Of a DNA stretch of 64,000 nucleotides, positions 34,814-43,492 are shown in pieces. This stretch comes from CBDBBY01 sp965205055 (lineage in GTDB: Bacteria; Pseudomonadota; Alphaproteobacteria; Rhodobacterales; Rhodobacteraceae). Positions within the stretch are counted from its first letter, which is position 1, and the number at the start of each line of letters is the position of its first letter. Both the position numbers and the translations under genes were made by a program. The DNA lies in contig OZ242030.1 in NCBI GenBank assembly GCA_965205055.1, forward strand, positions 1,116,001 through 1,180,000, written 5' to 3'. Below the pieces are notes generated by a model, which was not told the origin of the DNA, made no database searches, and saw only the letters and a list, made by a program, of their open reading frames with translations.

Positions 34814-34984
34814 TGTTCACACTCCTTCCTGAAGACAAGTTGCGCGACAGCGAAGAAACCCGCCGGCGTCGCAGAATTGGTGAACGCATAACGCTATTTG
34901 ATTCCAGCATTTTGACCGTTCGGTATCCGATTCGACCGCGTCTGAGAACGGGTTATAGAACTTCAAGGCGTTTTTTTTCCGGCG

Positions 34985-35310
34985 TGTGCGGGTTCAGCAT
35001 TTATGCGACGGTTCGGGGTCCGATTCGCTGCGTTTTGGGACGTTTCATAGGATTTGGTCAGATGGCTTCCGAACGGCAAGCCTTCCAATTGAAGAAGTTC
35101 GGCCAACGCGTGTTTTCGACGCGGCATCTGACGGCAAGCAGGGCGTTTGCGACCGCTTTCGACCAGCGGCGCACCGCCAGTTTGAATCGGCTGTCCACAA
35201 TGTGCTTGCAGACGCTTTCCACGATACCGGATCTGTTCGGCAACCTACGTTTCCGGTAGGAGTCGCAGCGCGTTCGGTTCCTACTGGCCTCGCAGCACGC
35301 GACGGGTTCG
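34985..35310 (+). repeat. M3-family element, copy 5 (long subtype)
   Basis: The left block (GTTCAGCATTTATGCGACGG, then CCGATTCGCTGCGT) is shared with copy 4. The core (CCTTCCAATTGAAGAAG, GTGTTTTCGACGCGGCATCT, GCTTTCGACCAGCGGC) is shared with all copies. The right block (CTTGCAGACGCTTTCCACG, then GAGTCGCAGCGCGTTCGGTT) is shared with the copy at 52397. It is inside the Panacea cassette. Confidence 0.6.
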
Positions 35311-35329
35311 GACCGGTGGCGGGGCGGCT

Positions 35330-35536
35330 TCAGAGCGACGCATAGCCGTTCATGCAGCCAACAGCTGCATCCGGTCGGATCGCGCGGAGATAGGCGGGGT
35401 AGCCGCCTTCTTTGCCGAATTTCTTGATCTCCCGGCCCAGCCGACGTTCAGACGGATCCGAGCAAGCTCCGATCTCGTCCGCGAGATAGCCCAGTAAGGC
35501 TCCAAACGCCGCGTGAAAGCGCAAAACCGCCTTCAC
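35330..35536 (-). CDS. Short hypothetical frame at the cassette end
   Basis: A GTG start within the right inverted repeat opens 68 codons with G/C-rich third positions (YLADEIGACSDPSERRLGRE, then KKFGKEGGYPAYLRAIRPD). No family was recognised. It could be a remnant of a larger gene cut by the cassette end or a chance frame. Confidence 0.3.
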   Translation of the reverse strand: MKAVLRFHAAFGALLGYLADEIGACSDPSERRLGREIKKFGKEGGYPAYLRAIRPDAAVGCMNGYASL

Positions 35537-35678
35537 CGAAAAACATGAAACGCACCCAATTGCGCGATTGGGTTTGGAAAATCTTCCGGCCACCTTTATA
35601 CGTCGGGTCATTGATTCCCGAACGCTCCAAAGTGCGGTGCAGGATGGGCGAAGTTCGTGCAAAAGGTCCGAACCGACG

Positions 35679-37277
35679 ATGAGGGATTACGCATACATAC
35701 TGCTTTTGGCGATCATTGCGGTTCTGGCCGTGATTGCCGCCAATTATGCTCGCGATATCGCCTATCAAGTGAACGCATTGACCGTCGCGCTCATCGCAGC
35801 GGGCCTTTTCATCTGGAGAGTGCGTCGAACCGGGGAACCCGAGCCTGAACCTGCGACCGGATACAACGACGGAGTCGTGCGCGCCGGGGTGATCGCAACA
35901 ACATTGTGGGGAATCGTCGGCTTCCTGGTCGGCACCTTCATTGCGTTCCAGCTGGCGTTTCCCGAGTTGAACTTCGAGTGGGCGGAAGGTCATCTGAACT
36001 TCGGCCGGCTGCGGCCGCTGCATACTTCAGCCGTAATCTTCGCGTTCGGCGGGAACGCCTTGATCGCGACCTCCTTCTACATCGTGCAGCGAACGACGGC
36101 CGCAAGGCTCTGGGGCGGAAACCTCGCATGGTTCGTATTCTGGGGCTTCCAGCTCGTGATCTTGCTTGCCGCGACCGGCTACCTTCTCGGGGCGACCCAG
36201 TCGAAAGAATACGCGGAACCCGAATGGTACGTCGACATTTGGCTCACCCTGGTCTGGGTGGCCTATCTCGCGGTTTTCCTCGGAACGCTCGTGAAGCGGA
36301 AAGAGCCGCACATCTACGTGGCCAACTGGTTCTTTCTTTCGTTCATCGTAACCGTCGCGATGCTCCACCTCGTGAACAATATCAGCATTCCGGTTTCGAT
36401 ATTCGGATCCAAATCCGTCCAGCTCTTCGCCGGGGTGCAGGATGCGATGACTCAGTGGTGGTACGGGCACAACGCCGTCGGGTTTTTCCTCACGGCCGGT
36501 TTCCTCGGCATGATGTACTACTTCATTCCGAAGCAAGCGAACCGTCCGGTCTACAGCTACAAGCTTTCAATCGTGCATTTCTGGTCGCTGATATTCATGT
36601 ACATCTGGGCCGGGCCGCATCATCTGCACTACACGGCGCTTCCGGATTGGGCTTCCACTCTCGGAATGGTGTTCTCGGTCATGCTCTGGATGCCGTCGTG
36701 GGGCGGCATGGTGAACGGCTTGATGACGCTGTCGGGCGCATGGGACAAGATTCGGACCGATCCGATCATCCGCATGATGGTCGTCTCGCTCGCCTTCTAC
36801 GGCATGGCGACCTTCGAGGGGCCGATGATGTCCATCCGCGCGGTCAACGCGCTGAGCCATTACACGGACTGGACGATCGGCCATGTCCATTCCGGCGCCC
36901 TCGGCTGGAACGGCCTGATCACATTCGGAGCGCTGTATTTCCTCGTGCCCAAGCTCTGGGGCCGCAAAGCGCTTTACTCGATGAAGATGGTTTCGTGGCA
37001 TTTCTGGCTGGCCACCATCGGAATCGTTTTCTACGCAGCCTCAATGTGGGTCACCGGAATCATGGAGGGACTGATGTGGCGGGAAGTCGATGCGAACGGT
37101 TTTCTGGTGAACTCGTTCTCCGATACCGTGGTGGCGAAGTTTCCGATGTATCTCGTGCGCGGCGCGGGCGGAGTGCTTTACCTGCTCGGCTCTCTGATCA
37201 TGTGCTACAATCTGTGGATGACGATACGCGGGCCGGCGCGGGCGCCGGAGACCCGCGCCGTCGAGGCGGCTGCGTGA
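35679..37277 (+). CDS. ccoN: cbb3-type cytochrome c oxidase subunit I (CcoN)
   Basis: CcoN is the catalytic subunit with haem b, haem b3 and CuB. From the ATG at 35679 (MRDYAYILLLAIIAV) it has 532 residues and about 12-14 helices. HTSAVIFAFGGNAL and WWYGHNAVGFFLTAGFLG, followed later by AGPHHLHYTALPDW, hold metal-ligand histidines. GHVHSGALGWNG carries the haem ligands of helix X. The longer upstream frame reaches into the cassette repeat and is not used. No clear FNR/FixK box (TTGAT-N4-ATCAA) was found upstream. Confidence 0.96.
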   Translation: MRDYAYILLLAIIAVLAVIAANYARDIAYQVNALTVALIAAGLFIWRVRRTGEPEPEPATGYNDGVVRAGVIATTLWGIVGFLVGTFIAFQLAFPELNFEWAEGHLNFGRLRPLHTSAVIFAFGGNALIATSFYIVQRTTAARLWGGNLAWFVFWGFQLVILLAATGYLLGATQSKEYAEPEWYVDIWLTLVWVAYLAVFLGTLVKRKEPHIYVANWFFLSFIVTVAMLHLVNNISIPVSIFGSKSVQLFAGVQDAMTQWWYGHNAVGFFLTAGFLGMMYYFIPKQANRPVYSYKLSIVHFWSLIFMYIWAGPHHLHYTALPDWASTLGMVFSVMLWMPSWGGMVNGLMTLSGAWDKIRTDPIIRMMVVSLAFYGMATFEGPMMSIRAVNALSHYTDWTIGHVHSGALGWNGLITFGALYFLVPKLWGRKALYSMKMVSWHFWLATIGIVFYAASMWVTGIMEGLMWREVDANGFLVNSFSDTVVAKFPMYLVRGAGGVLYLLGSLIMCYNLWMTIRGPARAPETRAVEAAA

Positions 37278-37291
37278 GCGGGGCTTGAAGA

Positions 37292-38017
37292 ATGGCGTTC
37301 CTCACCAGGCATAAAAAGCTCGAACGGCACGCGACGCTGCTGCTCATTGTCAGCTTTCTCGTGGTGACGGTGGGCGGCGTCGTCGAGATCATTCCGCTGT
37401 TCTACCTTGAGAACACAATCGAAAAGGTGAAAGGGGTGCGCCCCTATTCGCCTCTCGAGCTCGCCGGACGCGACATCTACGTCCGGGAAGGCTGCTATGT
37501 CTGCCACAGCCAGATGATCCGCCCGTTCCGCGACGAGGTGGAGCGATACGGCCATTACAGCCTCGCAGCCGAGTCCATGTATGACCACCCGTTCCAGTGG
37601 GGGTCGAAACGAACCGGTCCGGATCTTGCGCGGGTGGGAGGCCGTTATTCCGATGAGTGGCATTTGGTTCATTTCACGGATCCGCAGTCCGTTGTTCCTG
37701 AATCAATCATGCCGAAATACGGATTCCTGTCGGACCGCCGTTTGGACGCCGATCATTCCGCAGAGTCTCTGAGCACCCACAGGCTCGTCGGCGTGCCCTA
37801 CTCCGACGAGATGATCGAGAACGCGAAAGCGGACATGATCGCGCAGGCGGATGGCGATGCGGACCACGAGGGCCTGCTGGAACGCTATCCCAAAGCGCAG
37901 GCCCGCAATTTCGACGGCCAGCCGGAACTGACCGAAATGGATGCCCTCATCGCTTACATGCAGATTCTGGGGACACTTGTCGACTTCTCCAGCTTCATTC
38001 CGGATTCGAGCCGGTAG
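37292..38017 (+). CDS. ccoO: cbb3-type oxidase subunit II, mono-haem cytochrome c (CcoO)
   Basis: The 241-residue protein has one N-terminal anchor helix (ATLLLIVSFLVVTVGGVVEI). The haem c motif EGCYVCHSQ is at Cys68/Cys71/His72, and the axial methionine region is PESIMPKY. It passes electrons from CcoP to CcoN. It starts 14 bp after ccoN. Confidence 0.96.
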   Translation: MAFLTRHKKLERHATLLLIVSFLVVTVGGVVEIIPLFYLENTIEKVKGVRPYSPLELAGRDIYVREGCYVCHSQMIRPFRDEVERYGHYSLAAESMYDHPFQWGSKRTGPDLARVGGRYSDEWHLVHFTDPQSVVPESIMPKYGFLSDRRLDADHSAESLSTHRLVGVPYSDEMIENAKADMIAQADGDADHEGLLERYPKAQARNFDGQPELTEMDALIAYMQILGTLVDFSSFIPDSSR

Positions 38018-38027
38018 GAGGCGGCGC

Positions 38028-38234
38028 ATGGAGCAGTATTCGATCCTTCGCGAATTCGCCGACAGCTGGGGGCTCTTGCTCCTGATGATCGCGTTCGTCT
38101 TCGTGGTTCTATACACCTTCCGCAGGTCCAGCCGGGAATTGCACCGGGACAGCGCCAACATTCCGTTCCGGCATGACTCGATGCCGGACGACGACGCGCC
38201 GGCCGGCGGACCGGATTCAGAGATCCGCGAATGA
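38028..38234 (+). CDS. ccoQ: cbb3-type oxidase subunit CcoQ
   Basis: The 68-residue protein has one helix (SWGLLLLMIAFVFVVLYTF) followed by RRSSRELHRDSANIPF, typical of CcoQ, which stabilises the core complex. The ATG at 38028 follows a GGAGG Shine-Dalgarno sequence. The stop overlaps ccoP by 4 bp. Confidence 0.93.
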   Translation: MEQYSILREFADSWGLLLLMIAFVFVVLYTFRRSSRELHRDSANIPFRHDSMPDDDAPAGGPDSEIRE

Positions 38235-39091
38235 ACGAAGAAGCCGATCAGAACAAGGATCCGGAAAGCACCGGCCATGAATGGGACGGGATCAAGGAAT
38301 ACAACAACCCGCTTCCGAGATGGTGGCTCTGGGTCTTCTATGCGACGCTCGTCTGGGGATTGGGCTATACGATCGCCTATCCCGCCTGGCCTCTGCTCAA
38401 ATCGGCGACGCCGGGACTGCTTGGATTTTCAACCCGCGAAGCGCTTGAAGCGGACATCATCGCATTCAACGAGGCCAATGCCGGGCTGGATGCCCGCTTG
38501 GAGTCGGCGGCTCTTGCAGACATTGAAGCCGACGCCGAAATGCTCAGCTACGCGCTGCGGGGCGGAGCGGCGGTGTTCCGGACGTTCTGCTCCCAGTGCC
38601 ACGGATCCGGCGCCGCCGGAGCGCAAGGCTATCCGAATCTGCTCGACGACGACTGGCTCTGGGGCGGCACGATCAGCGACATTCATTACAGCGTCGCCCA
38701 CGGGATTCGGAACGCCGAGGGCGCCGACGCGAGATATTCGGAAATGCCCGCTTACGGCGAACTTCTTGCCGAGGAGCAGATTTGGCAGCTCACGAATTAC
38801 GTGCTCCGGCTGTCCGGCCAGCAGCACGACGCATCGCTCCTCGCGGCGGGTGGCGAATTGTTCGAGCAGGAATGCGTTGCGTGCCACGGCGAAGGCGGAA
38901 CGGGCGACAGGGAGCTCGGCGCGCCGAACTTGACCGATTTCATCACGCTGTACGGAAATTCGCCGGAGGACATTGCCGAAACGATCGCCTACAGCAGGAA
39001 CGGAGTGATGCCGAGCTGGTCCGGCCGGCTGACCGAATCGCAGATCAGGCAAGTGTCCGTCTATGTGCACCAGCTCGGCGGCGGAGAGTAG
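38231..39091 (+). CDS. ccoP: cbb3-type oxidase subunit III, di-haem cytochrome c (CcoP)
   Basis: The 286-residue protein has a FixP N-terminal segment (HEWDGIKEYNNPLPRWWLW), one anchor helix, and two haem c sites: CSQCH at 120-124 and CVACH at 215-219. Axial methionines lie in EMPAYG and GVMPSWSG. It receives electrons from soluble or anchored cytochrome c. It overlaps ccoQ by 4 bp; 133 bp follow before ccoG. Confidence 0.96.
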   Translation: MNEEADQNKDPESTGHEWDGIKEYNNPLPRWWLWVFYATLVWGLGYTIAYPAWPLLKSATPGLLGFSTREALEADIIAFNEANAGLDARLESAALADIEADAEMLSYALRGGAAVFRTFCSQCHGSGAAGAQGYPNLLDDDWLWGGTISDIHYSVAHGIRNAEGADARYSEMPAYGELLAEEQIWQLTNYVLRLSGQQHDASLLAAGGELFEQECVACHGEGGTGDRELGAPNLTDFITLYGNSPEDIAETIAYSRNGVMPSWSGRLTESQIRQVSVYVHQLGGGE

Positions 39092-39224
39092 CGCCGCAAG
39101 GCGACGGGCGCTCGCGGAAGAAATGTTCCCGCGACTCGGCCGCCTGAAATGCGCGAGAACACTCGGCGCGGTTCGAAATGAAACCGGGCAGCCAGATCGG
39201 ACGCGGGGTTAAACATAGATACTC

Positions 39225-40655
39225 ATGAAAACCGCGCAAGCCCTGCCTCCCAAGCTCTACGCGCCTCGAGAGCCGATTTTCCCGAGGCGCGTCACGGGGC
39301 AGTTCCGCACGCTGAAATGGTATTTGCTGGCGGCGACTCTGAGCATCTACTACGTGACGCCTTGGATAAGGTGGGACCGGGGTCCGAATCTTCCCGACCA
39401 GGCCGTTCTGATCGATATCGCCGACCGCCGGTTCTTTTTCTTCTGGATCGAAATCTGGCCGCACGAATTCTATTTCATAGGCGGCCTGCTCATCATGGCG
39501 GGCATCGGCCTGTTCCTGTTCACATCGGTTCTGGGCCGAGTCTGGTGCGGCTTCGCCTGCCCCCAGACGATCTGGACGGATTTGTTCATTCTCGTGGAAA
39601 GGCTGGTCGAGGGCGACCGGAACAAACGGGTCAAGCTTTGGAACGCGCCGATATCGTTCAGGAAAGCCAGGATTCGGATGGCCAAATGGGCGATCTGGCT
39701 GATGATTTCCATAGCGACCGGAGGGGCCTGGGTCTTCTATTTCACGGATGCCCCGACGCTCGCCGTCGATCTGATCGCGCTTGAAGCGCATCCGGTCGCC
39801 TACACGACCATCGCGATCCTTACTGCGACCACCTTCGTGCTCGGCGGCTTCATGCGGGAGCAGGTCTGCATATACATGTGCCCTTGGCCTCGAATCCAAG
39901 CCGCCATGATGGACGAGACATCTTTGACGGTCGCCTATCGGGATTGGCGCGGAGAACCCAGAGGAAAACACAGGAAGGCGGCGGGGGCCGACCAGCTGGG
40001 CGACTGCATCGATTGCAGCGCATGCGTCAACGTTTGCCCCATGGGGATAGACATTCGTGACGGCCACCAGCTTGAGTGCATCAGTTGCGCGCTTTGCATC
40101 GACGCTTGCGACGACGTGATGGAAAGAATCGGAAAGCCGCGCGGTTTGGTGGATTACATGGCCCTCGCCGACAATCTCGGCCAAGGCACGCAAAAGAGCT
40201 ACCGCGCCCTGCTCCGACACGTCCTTCGGCCGCGCGTCCTTTTGTATGCAGGACTTTGGAGCGGCATTGGCGCTTCCCTCGTGTTCGCTCTGTTTCTCCG
40301 CCCGGATCTGGAGTTTTCCGTCGCGCCGATTCGGAATCCGACGTTCGTCGTGCTTTCCGACGGCTCGATTCGAAACTCCTACGACTTCAGAATCCGGAAC
40401 AGGCACGGCGAGGACGCGACCTTCAGCATTTCGTTCGCTTCGGAGCACGAGTTCGCGCTGACGACCGGAATGCAAGAGGAGCCGAAGGTTTTGATTCAGG
40501 CCGATCAAACAGGGATTCACAGGATTCACGTGACAGCGCCTGCCGCTTCGGAAGCGGCAGCGGAGGCAAGCACCGGATTCAGATTCTGGGTGGAAGACAT
40601 GACCAGCGGCGAGCGCGCCTTCGTCGATACCGTGTTCAACGGGAGCGGGCAATGA
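39225..40655 (+). CDS. ccoG: cbb3 assembly protein CcoG (FixG/RdxA)
   Basis: The 476-residue membrane ferredoxin has two cubane-type cysteine sets in CIDCSACVNVCPMGIDIRDG and CISCALCIDACD, an upstream conserved VWCGFACPQTIW motif, and a C-terminal Ig-like periplasmic domain. CcoG reduces Cu(II) for delivery to the CuB site. It overlaps ccoH by 4 bp (ATGA). Confidence 0.95.
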   Translation: MKTAQALPPKLYAPREPIFPRRVTGQFRTLKWYLLAATLSIYYVTPWIRWDRGPNLPDQAVLIDIADRRFFFFWIEIWPHEFYFIGGLLIMAGIGLFLFTSVLGRVWCGFACPQTIWTDLFILVERLVEGDRNKRVKLWNAPISFRKARIRMAKWAIWLMISIATGGAWVFYFTDAPTLAVDLIALEAHPVAYTTIAILTATTFVLGGFMREQVCIYMCPWPRIQAAMMDETSLTVAYRDWRGEPRGKHRKAAGADQLGDCIDCSACVNVCPMGIDIRDGHQLECISCALCIDACDDVMERIGKPRGLVDYMALADNLGQGTQKSYRALLRHVLRPRVLLYAGLWSGIGASLVFALFLRPDLEFSVAPIRNPTFVVLSDGSIRNSYDFRIRNRHGEDATFSISFASEHEFALTTGMQEEPKVLIQADQTGIHRIHVTAPAASEAAAEASTGFRFWVEDMTSGERAFVDTVFNGSGQ

Positions 40656-41113
40656 GCGACTTCGGCAAGCCCCTGACAGGACGAAAGGTACTCGTCATCA
40701 TTCTGGCCGGATTCGCGATCATCATCGCCGCCAATCTTTCTCTCGCCGTTTCGGCGATCGCCACCAATCCCGGCTTGGAGGTCAGGAACGGCTACATCGC
40801 GAGCCAGAAGTTCGAGCGGCGGCGCGAACTTCAGGACAGTCTGGCGTGGAAGGCGTCCGCGCTGTACGAGGACGGCTTTCTCGTCGTTGAAATCGTCGCC
40901 GCCGACGGGCGTCCCGCCGAGCTGAGCGAATTCGGCGCAGCGGTCCGCAGGCCGACGCATCAGCGCGAGGACCGAGAGCCGGAATTCAAATTCAGCGGAC
41001 AGCACTACTCCGCGCCCATCGATCTCGCGAGGGGGCGCTGGAACGTCGACGTCAAAGCCGCCTCGGTCGACGGACAGGAATTCGAGCAGCGCCTGTCGAT
41101 CCGGATTCGCTGA
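40652..41113 (+). CDS. ccoH: cbb3 assembly protein CcoH (FixH)
   Basis: The 153-residue protein has a short N-terminal cytoplasmic segment (FGKPLTGRKV), one membrane helix (LVIILAGFAIIIAANLSLAV) and a periplasmic domain ending RGRWNVDVKAASVDGQEF, as in FixH. The ATG at 40652 inside the ccoG stop codon is chosen over the longer open frame. It is required for stable CcoNOP assembly. Confidence 0.9.
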   Translation: MSDFGKPLTGRKVLVIILAGFAIIIAANLSLAVSAIATNPGLEVRNGYIASQKFERRRELQDSLAWKASALYEDGFLVVEIVAADGRPAELSEFGAAVRRPTHQREDREPEFKFSGQHYSAPIDLARGRWNVDVKAASVDGQEFEQRLSIRIR

Positions 41114-41121
41114 GGGGCAAA

Positions 41122-43296
41122 ATGGGCGCGAGCCTTTCCGAATTCACTGAAGCAGAACGCATGGCCGATCAGGAGGATGCCGGAGCGGACGGGCAAGGCT
41201 CCGCCCGCACGATTCTGTTTTCGGCTCCCGGAGTCCACTGCGCTTCGTGCATTTCCGTGATCGAGCAAGACTTGGGAAGGCAGCCCGGCGTTCTGCTCGC
41301 AAGGGTGAATTTGTCGCAAAAGCGAATTTACGTGACCGCGTCCGAATCAATCGATGCCGATTCGATTCGAGATCGGATCGCCGGGCTGGGATTCAAAGCG
41401 CGCGAGCTGGAGGCGCGGTCTTCCGCTTCGAACGAAAGCGAAAATGCGGGCTTCGCTCTCCTGGCAAAGGTCGGCGTGGCAGGATTCGCTCTGTTCAACG
41501 TCATGCTTTTCTCCGTCGTCGTCTGGTCCGGCGCGGAAGGAGCGACAAGGAGCATGATGCAGTGGCTGTCCGCGCTCATCGCGCTGCCGGCGCTGGCCTA
41601 TTCGGCAAGCCCGTTCTTCATCAGCGCGGGCCGAGCGCTGTCGAATTGGCGGATGAATATGGACACTCCAATCTCGCTTGCGATCGCTCTGGCCTCAAGC
41701 ATGTCGCTCTTCGAGACGTGGCAAAACGGACAGCATGTCTATTTCGATGCGGCGCTCGCCTTGACCTTCTTCCTTCTCGCCGGCCGATATTTCGATGAAA
41801 AAACCCGGACCGTAGCGAGGTCGGCGGCAGAGGAGCTCGCAGCTCTCGAGCCCAGCCGGGCAATCCGGCTGGATAGCGGAGCGGAAACTGAAGTGCCGGT
41901 CGATGCCGTGCGAGTCGGAGACCTCGTGCTTGCCCGCCCCGGCGAGAGGATTCCCGTGGACGGCGTGGTTGCCGAAGGACACAGCGAGCTCGACAAATCG
42001 TTCCTCACCGGTGAAAGCCGCCCTGTTCCGGTCGGCCCGAACGAGACTGTCGCCGCGGGCGAAATGAATCTGACCGGACGCCTGAACATACGGGTTTCTG
42101 CCGCAGGAGAGGAAACTTCGCTTCGCAAGATCGCCAATCTGGTCGCTTTGGCGGAACAGACAAGAAGCAAATACGCATCGCTCGCGAGCAAAGCCGCTCT
42201 GATCTATGCGCCGGCGATTCATTTGGCGGCCGCGACAGCTTTCGCCGTGTGGTTCATCAGCACGGGCGATGCCCGAGTCGCGCTCAACGTGGCGATCGCG
42301 TTGCTGATAATCACCTGCCCTTGCGCCTTGGGACTGGCTGTTCCCGCTGTCTCGACAGCGGCGAGCGGCAAGCTGTTTCGCGAAAGGGCTCTTCTGAAGA
42401 GCCCGACCGCGCTCGAGCGCCTCGCCTCGGTCGACACGGTCGTATTCGACAAGACCGGAACCTTGACGGTCGCGGACACGGTTCTTGCCGATTCCGCCCG
42501 CCACGACCCTGAGTCCTTTGCCATCGCTGCGGCATTGGCGGAATCTTCAAACCATCCGTACGCTCGCGCTCTGGCGCGGCACGCGATGGCAAGCGGAATA
42601 AAACCCTGCCGGCTGGAAAAGGTGCGGGAACTGCCCGGATTTGGAATCGAGGGGCGGTGCGGATCAAAGTCCGTTCGACTGGGAAGCGCAGGGTGGGTCG
42701 GGGTTGCCGACGAAAACGGGAACGCGACCTACCTGAAGGTCGGCGATCAGGAACCGACAAGGTTCGCTTTTGCGAATCGAATGCGGTCCAGCGCGTCTCG
42801 CGCAATACGGGAACTCAAGGAAATGGGCCTGGAGGTTCAAATGCTGTCCGGCGACACGGATGCCGCCGTTGAGGACGTGGCAGAAAGGCTCGGCATCGAG
42901 TGCTGGCGGTCTGAAAGATCGCCTGCCGAAAAATCCGAGATCGTTAAGGAGCTTGCCGGGAGCGGTCGAAAAGTCCTTATGGTCGGGGACGGGCTGAACG
43001 ACACCGGCGCGCTGGCATTCGCTCATGCTTCAATGTCGCCTGCTTCCGCATTGGATGCGGCGAGAGTCGTCTCCGACGCCGTGCTTCTGGACCCTGATCT
43101 TCAATCGATTCCTCGCGCGATCAAGATATCGCGCAAAGCCAAAAATAGAATCCTTGAGAACTTCGGAATCGCGGCCTGCTACAATCTGATCGCGGTTCCC
43201 GTCGCGTTCCTCGGTCTTGCAACGCCGTTGGCGGCCGCCATCGCAATGTCGGCGTCTTCCATCTCGGTTACGCTGAATGCAATGAGGCTGAAGTAA
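41122..43296 (+). CDS. ccoI: Copper-exporting P1B-type ATPase CcoI (FixI)
   Basis: CcoI supplies copper for cbb3 assembly in the periplasm. The 724-residue protein has an N-terminal HMA domain with CASC (Cys40, Cys43), the membrane metal site CPCALG near residue 400, the phosphorylated aspartate in DKTGTLT near 445, and GDGLNDTGALA near 622. A GAGGGG sequence precedes the ATG at 41122. It follows ccoH by 8 bp and is contiguous with ccoS. Confidence 0.95.
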   Translation: MGASLSEFTEAERMADQEDAGADGQGSARTILFSAPGVHCASCISVIEQDLGRQPGVLLARVNLSQKRIYVTASESIDADSIRDRIAGLGFKARELEARSSASNESENAGFALLAKVGVAGFALFNVMLFSVVVWSGAEGATRSMMQWLSALIALPALAYSASPFFISAGRALSNWRMNMDTPISLAIALASSMSLFETWQNGQHVYFDAALALTFFLLAGRYFDEKTRTVARSAAEELAALEPSRAIRLDSGAETEVPVDAVRVGDLVLARPGERIPVDGVVAEGHSELDKSFLTGESRPVPVGPNETVAAGEMNLTGRLNIRVSAAGEETSLRKIANLVALAEQTRSKYASLASKAALIYAPAIHLAAATAFAVWFISTGDARVALNVAIALLIITCPCALGLAVPAVSTAASGKLFRERALLKSPTALERLASVDTVVFDKTGTLTVADTVLADSARHDPESFAIAAALAESSNHPYARALARHAMASGIKPCRLEKVRELPGFGIEGRCGSKSVRLGSAGWVGVADENGNATYLKVGDQEPTRFAFANRMRSSASRAIRELKEMGLEVQMLSGDTDAAVEDVAERLGIECWRSERSPAEKSEIVKELAGSGRKVLMVGDGLNDTGALAFAHASMSPASALDAARVVSDAVLLDPDLQSIPRAIKISRKAKNRILENFGIAACYNLIAVPVAFLGLATPLAAAIAMSASSISVTLNAMRLK

Positions 43297-43455
43297 GTGG
43301 AAAGTTTGCTATTTCTGATCGCAGCCACAATATTCGCCGGCGGCGTATGGCTTGCGGCGTTTTTCTGGGCCGCGCGCAGCCGCCAGTTCAGCGACCCCAA
43401 AGGCGCAGCGCACCGAATCCTGAGAGACGACTACGACGAGAAGCCGAAGGAATGA
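43297..43455 (+). CDS. ccoS: cbb3 maturation protein CcoS
   Basis: A GTG immediately after the ccoI stop opens 52 codons. The protein begins VESLLFLIAATIFAGG, continues as one helix into FFWAARSRQFSDPKGAAHRI, and ends in an acidic/basic tail (DDYDEKPKE). This matches CcoS, which is needed for cofactor insertion into CcoN. It ends 38 bp before the convergent dacA-like gene. Confidence 0.92.
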   Translation: MESLLFLIAATIFAGGVWLAAFFWAARSRQFSDPKGAAHRILRDDYDEKPKE

Positions 43456-43492
43456 ACCTCGCGGCGCGTCAAACGCCGCCGAGAGCCTCGGT

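Larger units (their letters stand above)
33860..35557. mobile_element. Putative cassette bounded by M3-type inverted repeats, carrying a Panacea-type module
   Basis: GGGTGCGTTTCATGTTTTT at 33860-33878 recurs, perfectly inverted over 19 bp, at 35539-35557. The flanking bases are AATTGCAA (33852-33859) and AATTGCGC (35558-35565), a possible 8-bp target duplication with two mismatches. The ends are those of the M3 repeat family. Inside are the Panacea antitoxin, its frameshifted partner, an M3 copy and a short frame. No transposase is present, so it would depend on one supplied elsewhere. It sits between yejF and ccoN. Confidence 0.5.

Noticed and set aside
35558..35678. FNR/FixK box upstream of ccoN
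   Set aside because: Only a half-site (TTGAT at about 35614) is present; no TTGAT-N4-ATCAA palindrome was found.
35906..37288. 460-codon plus-strand frame
   Set aside because: It is a shifted frame of ccoN with Arg/His-rich composition and no membrane pattern.
39045..40652. 535-codon minus-strand open frame
   Set aside because: It mirrors ccoG, whose motifs are complete on the plus strand; the frame is open only because of GC-rich codons.
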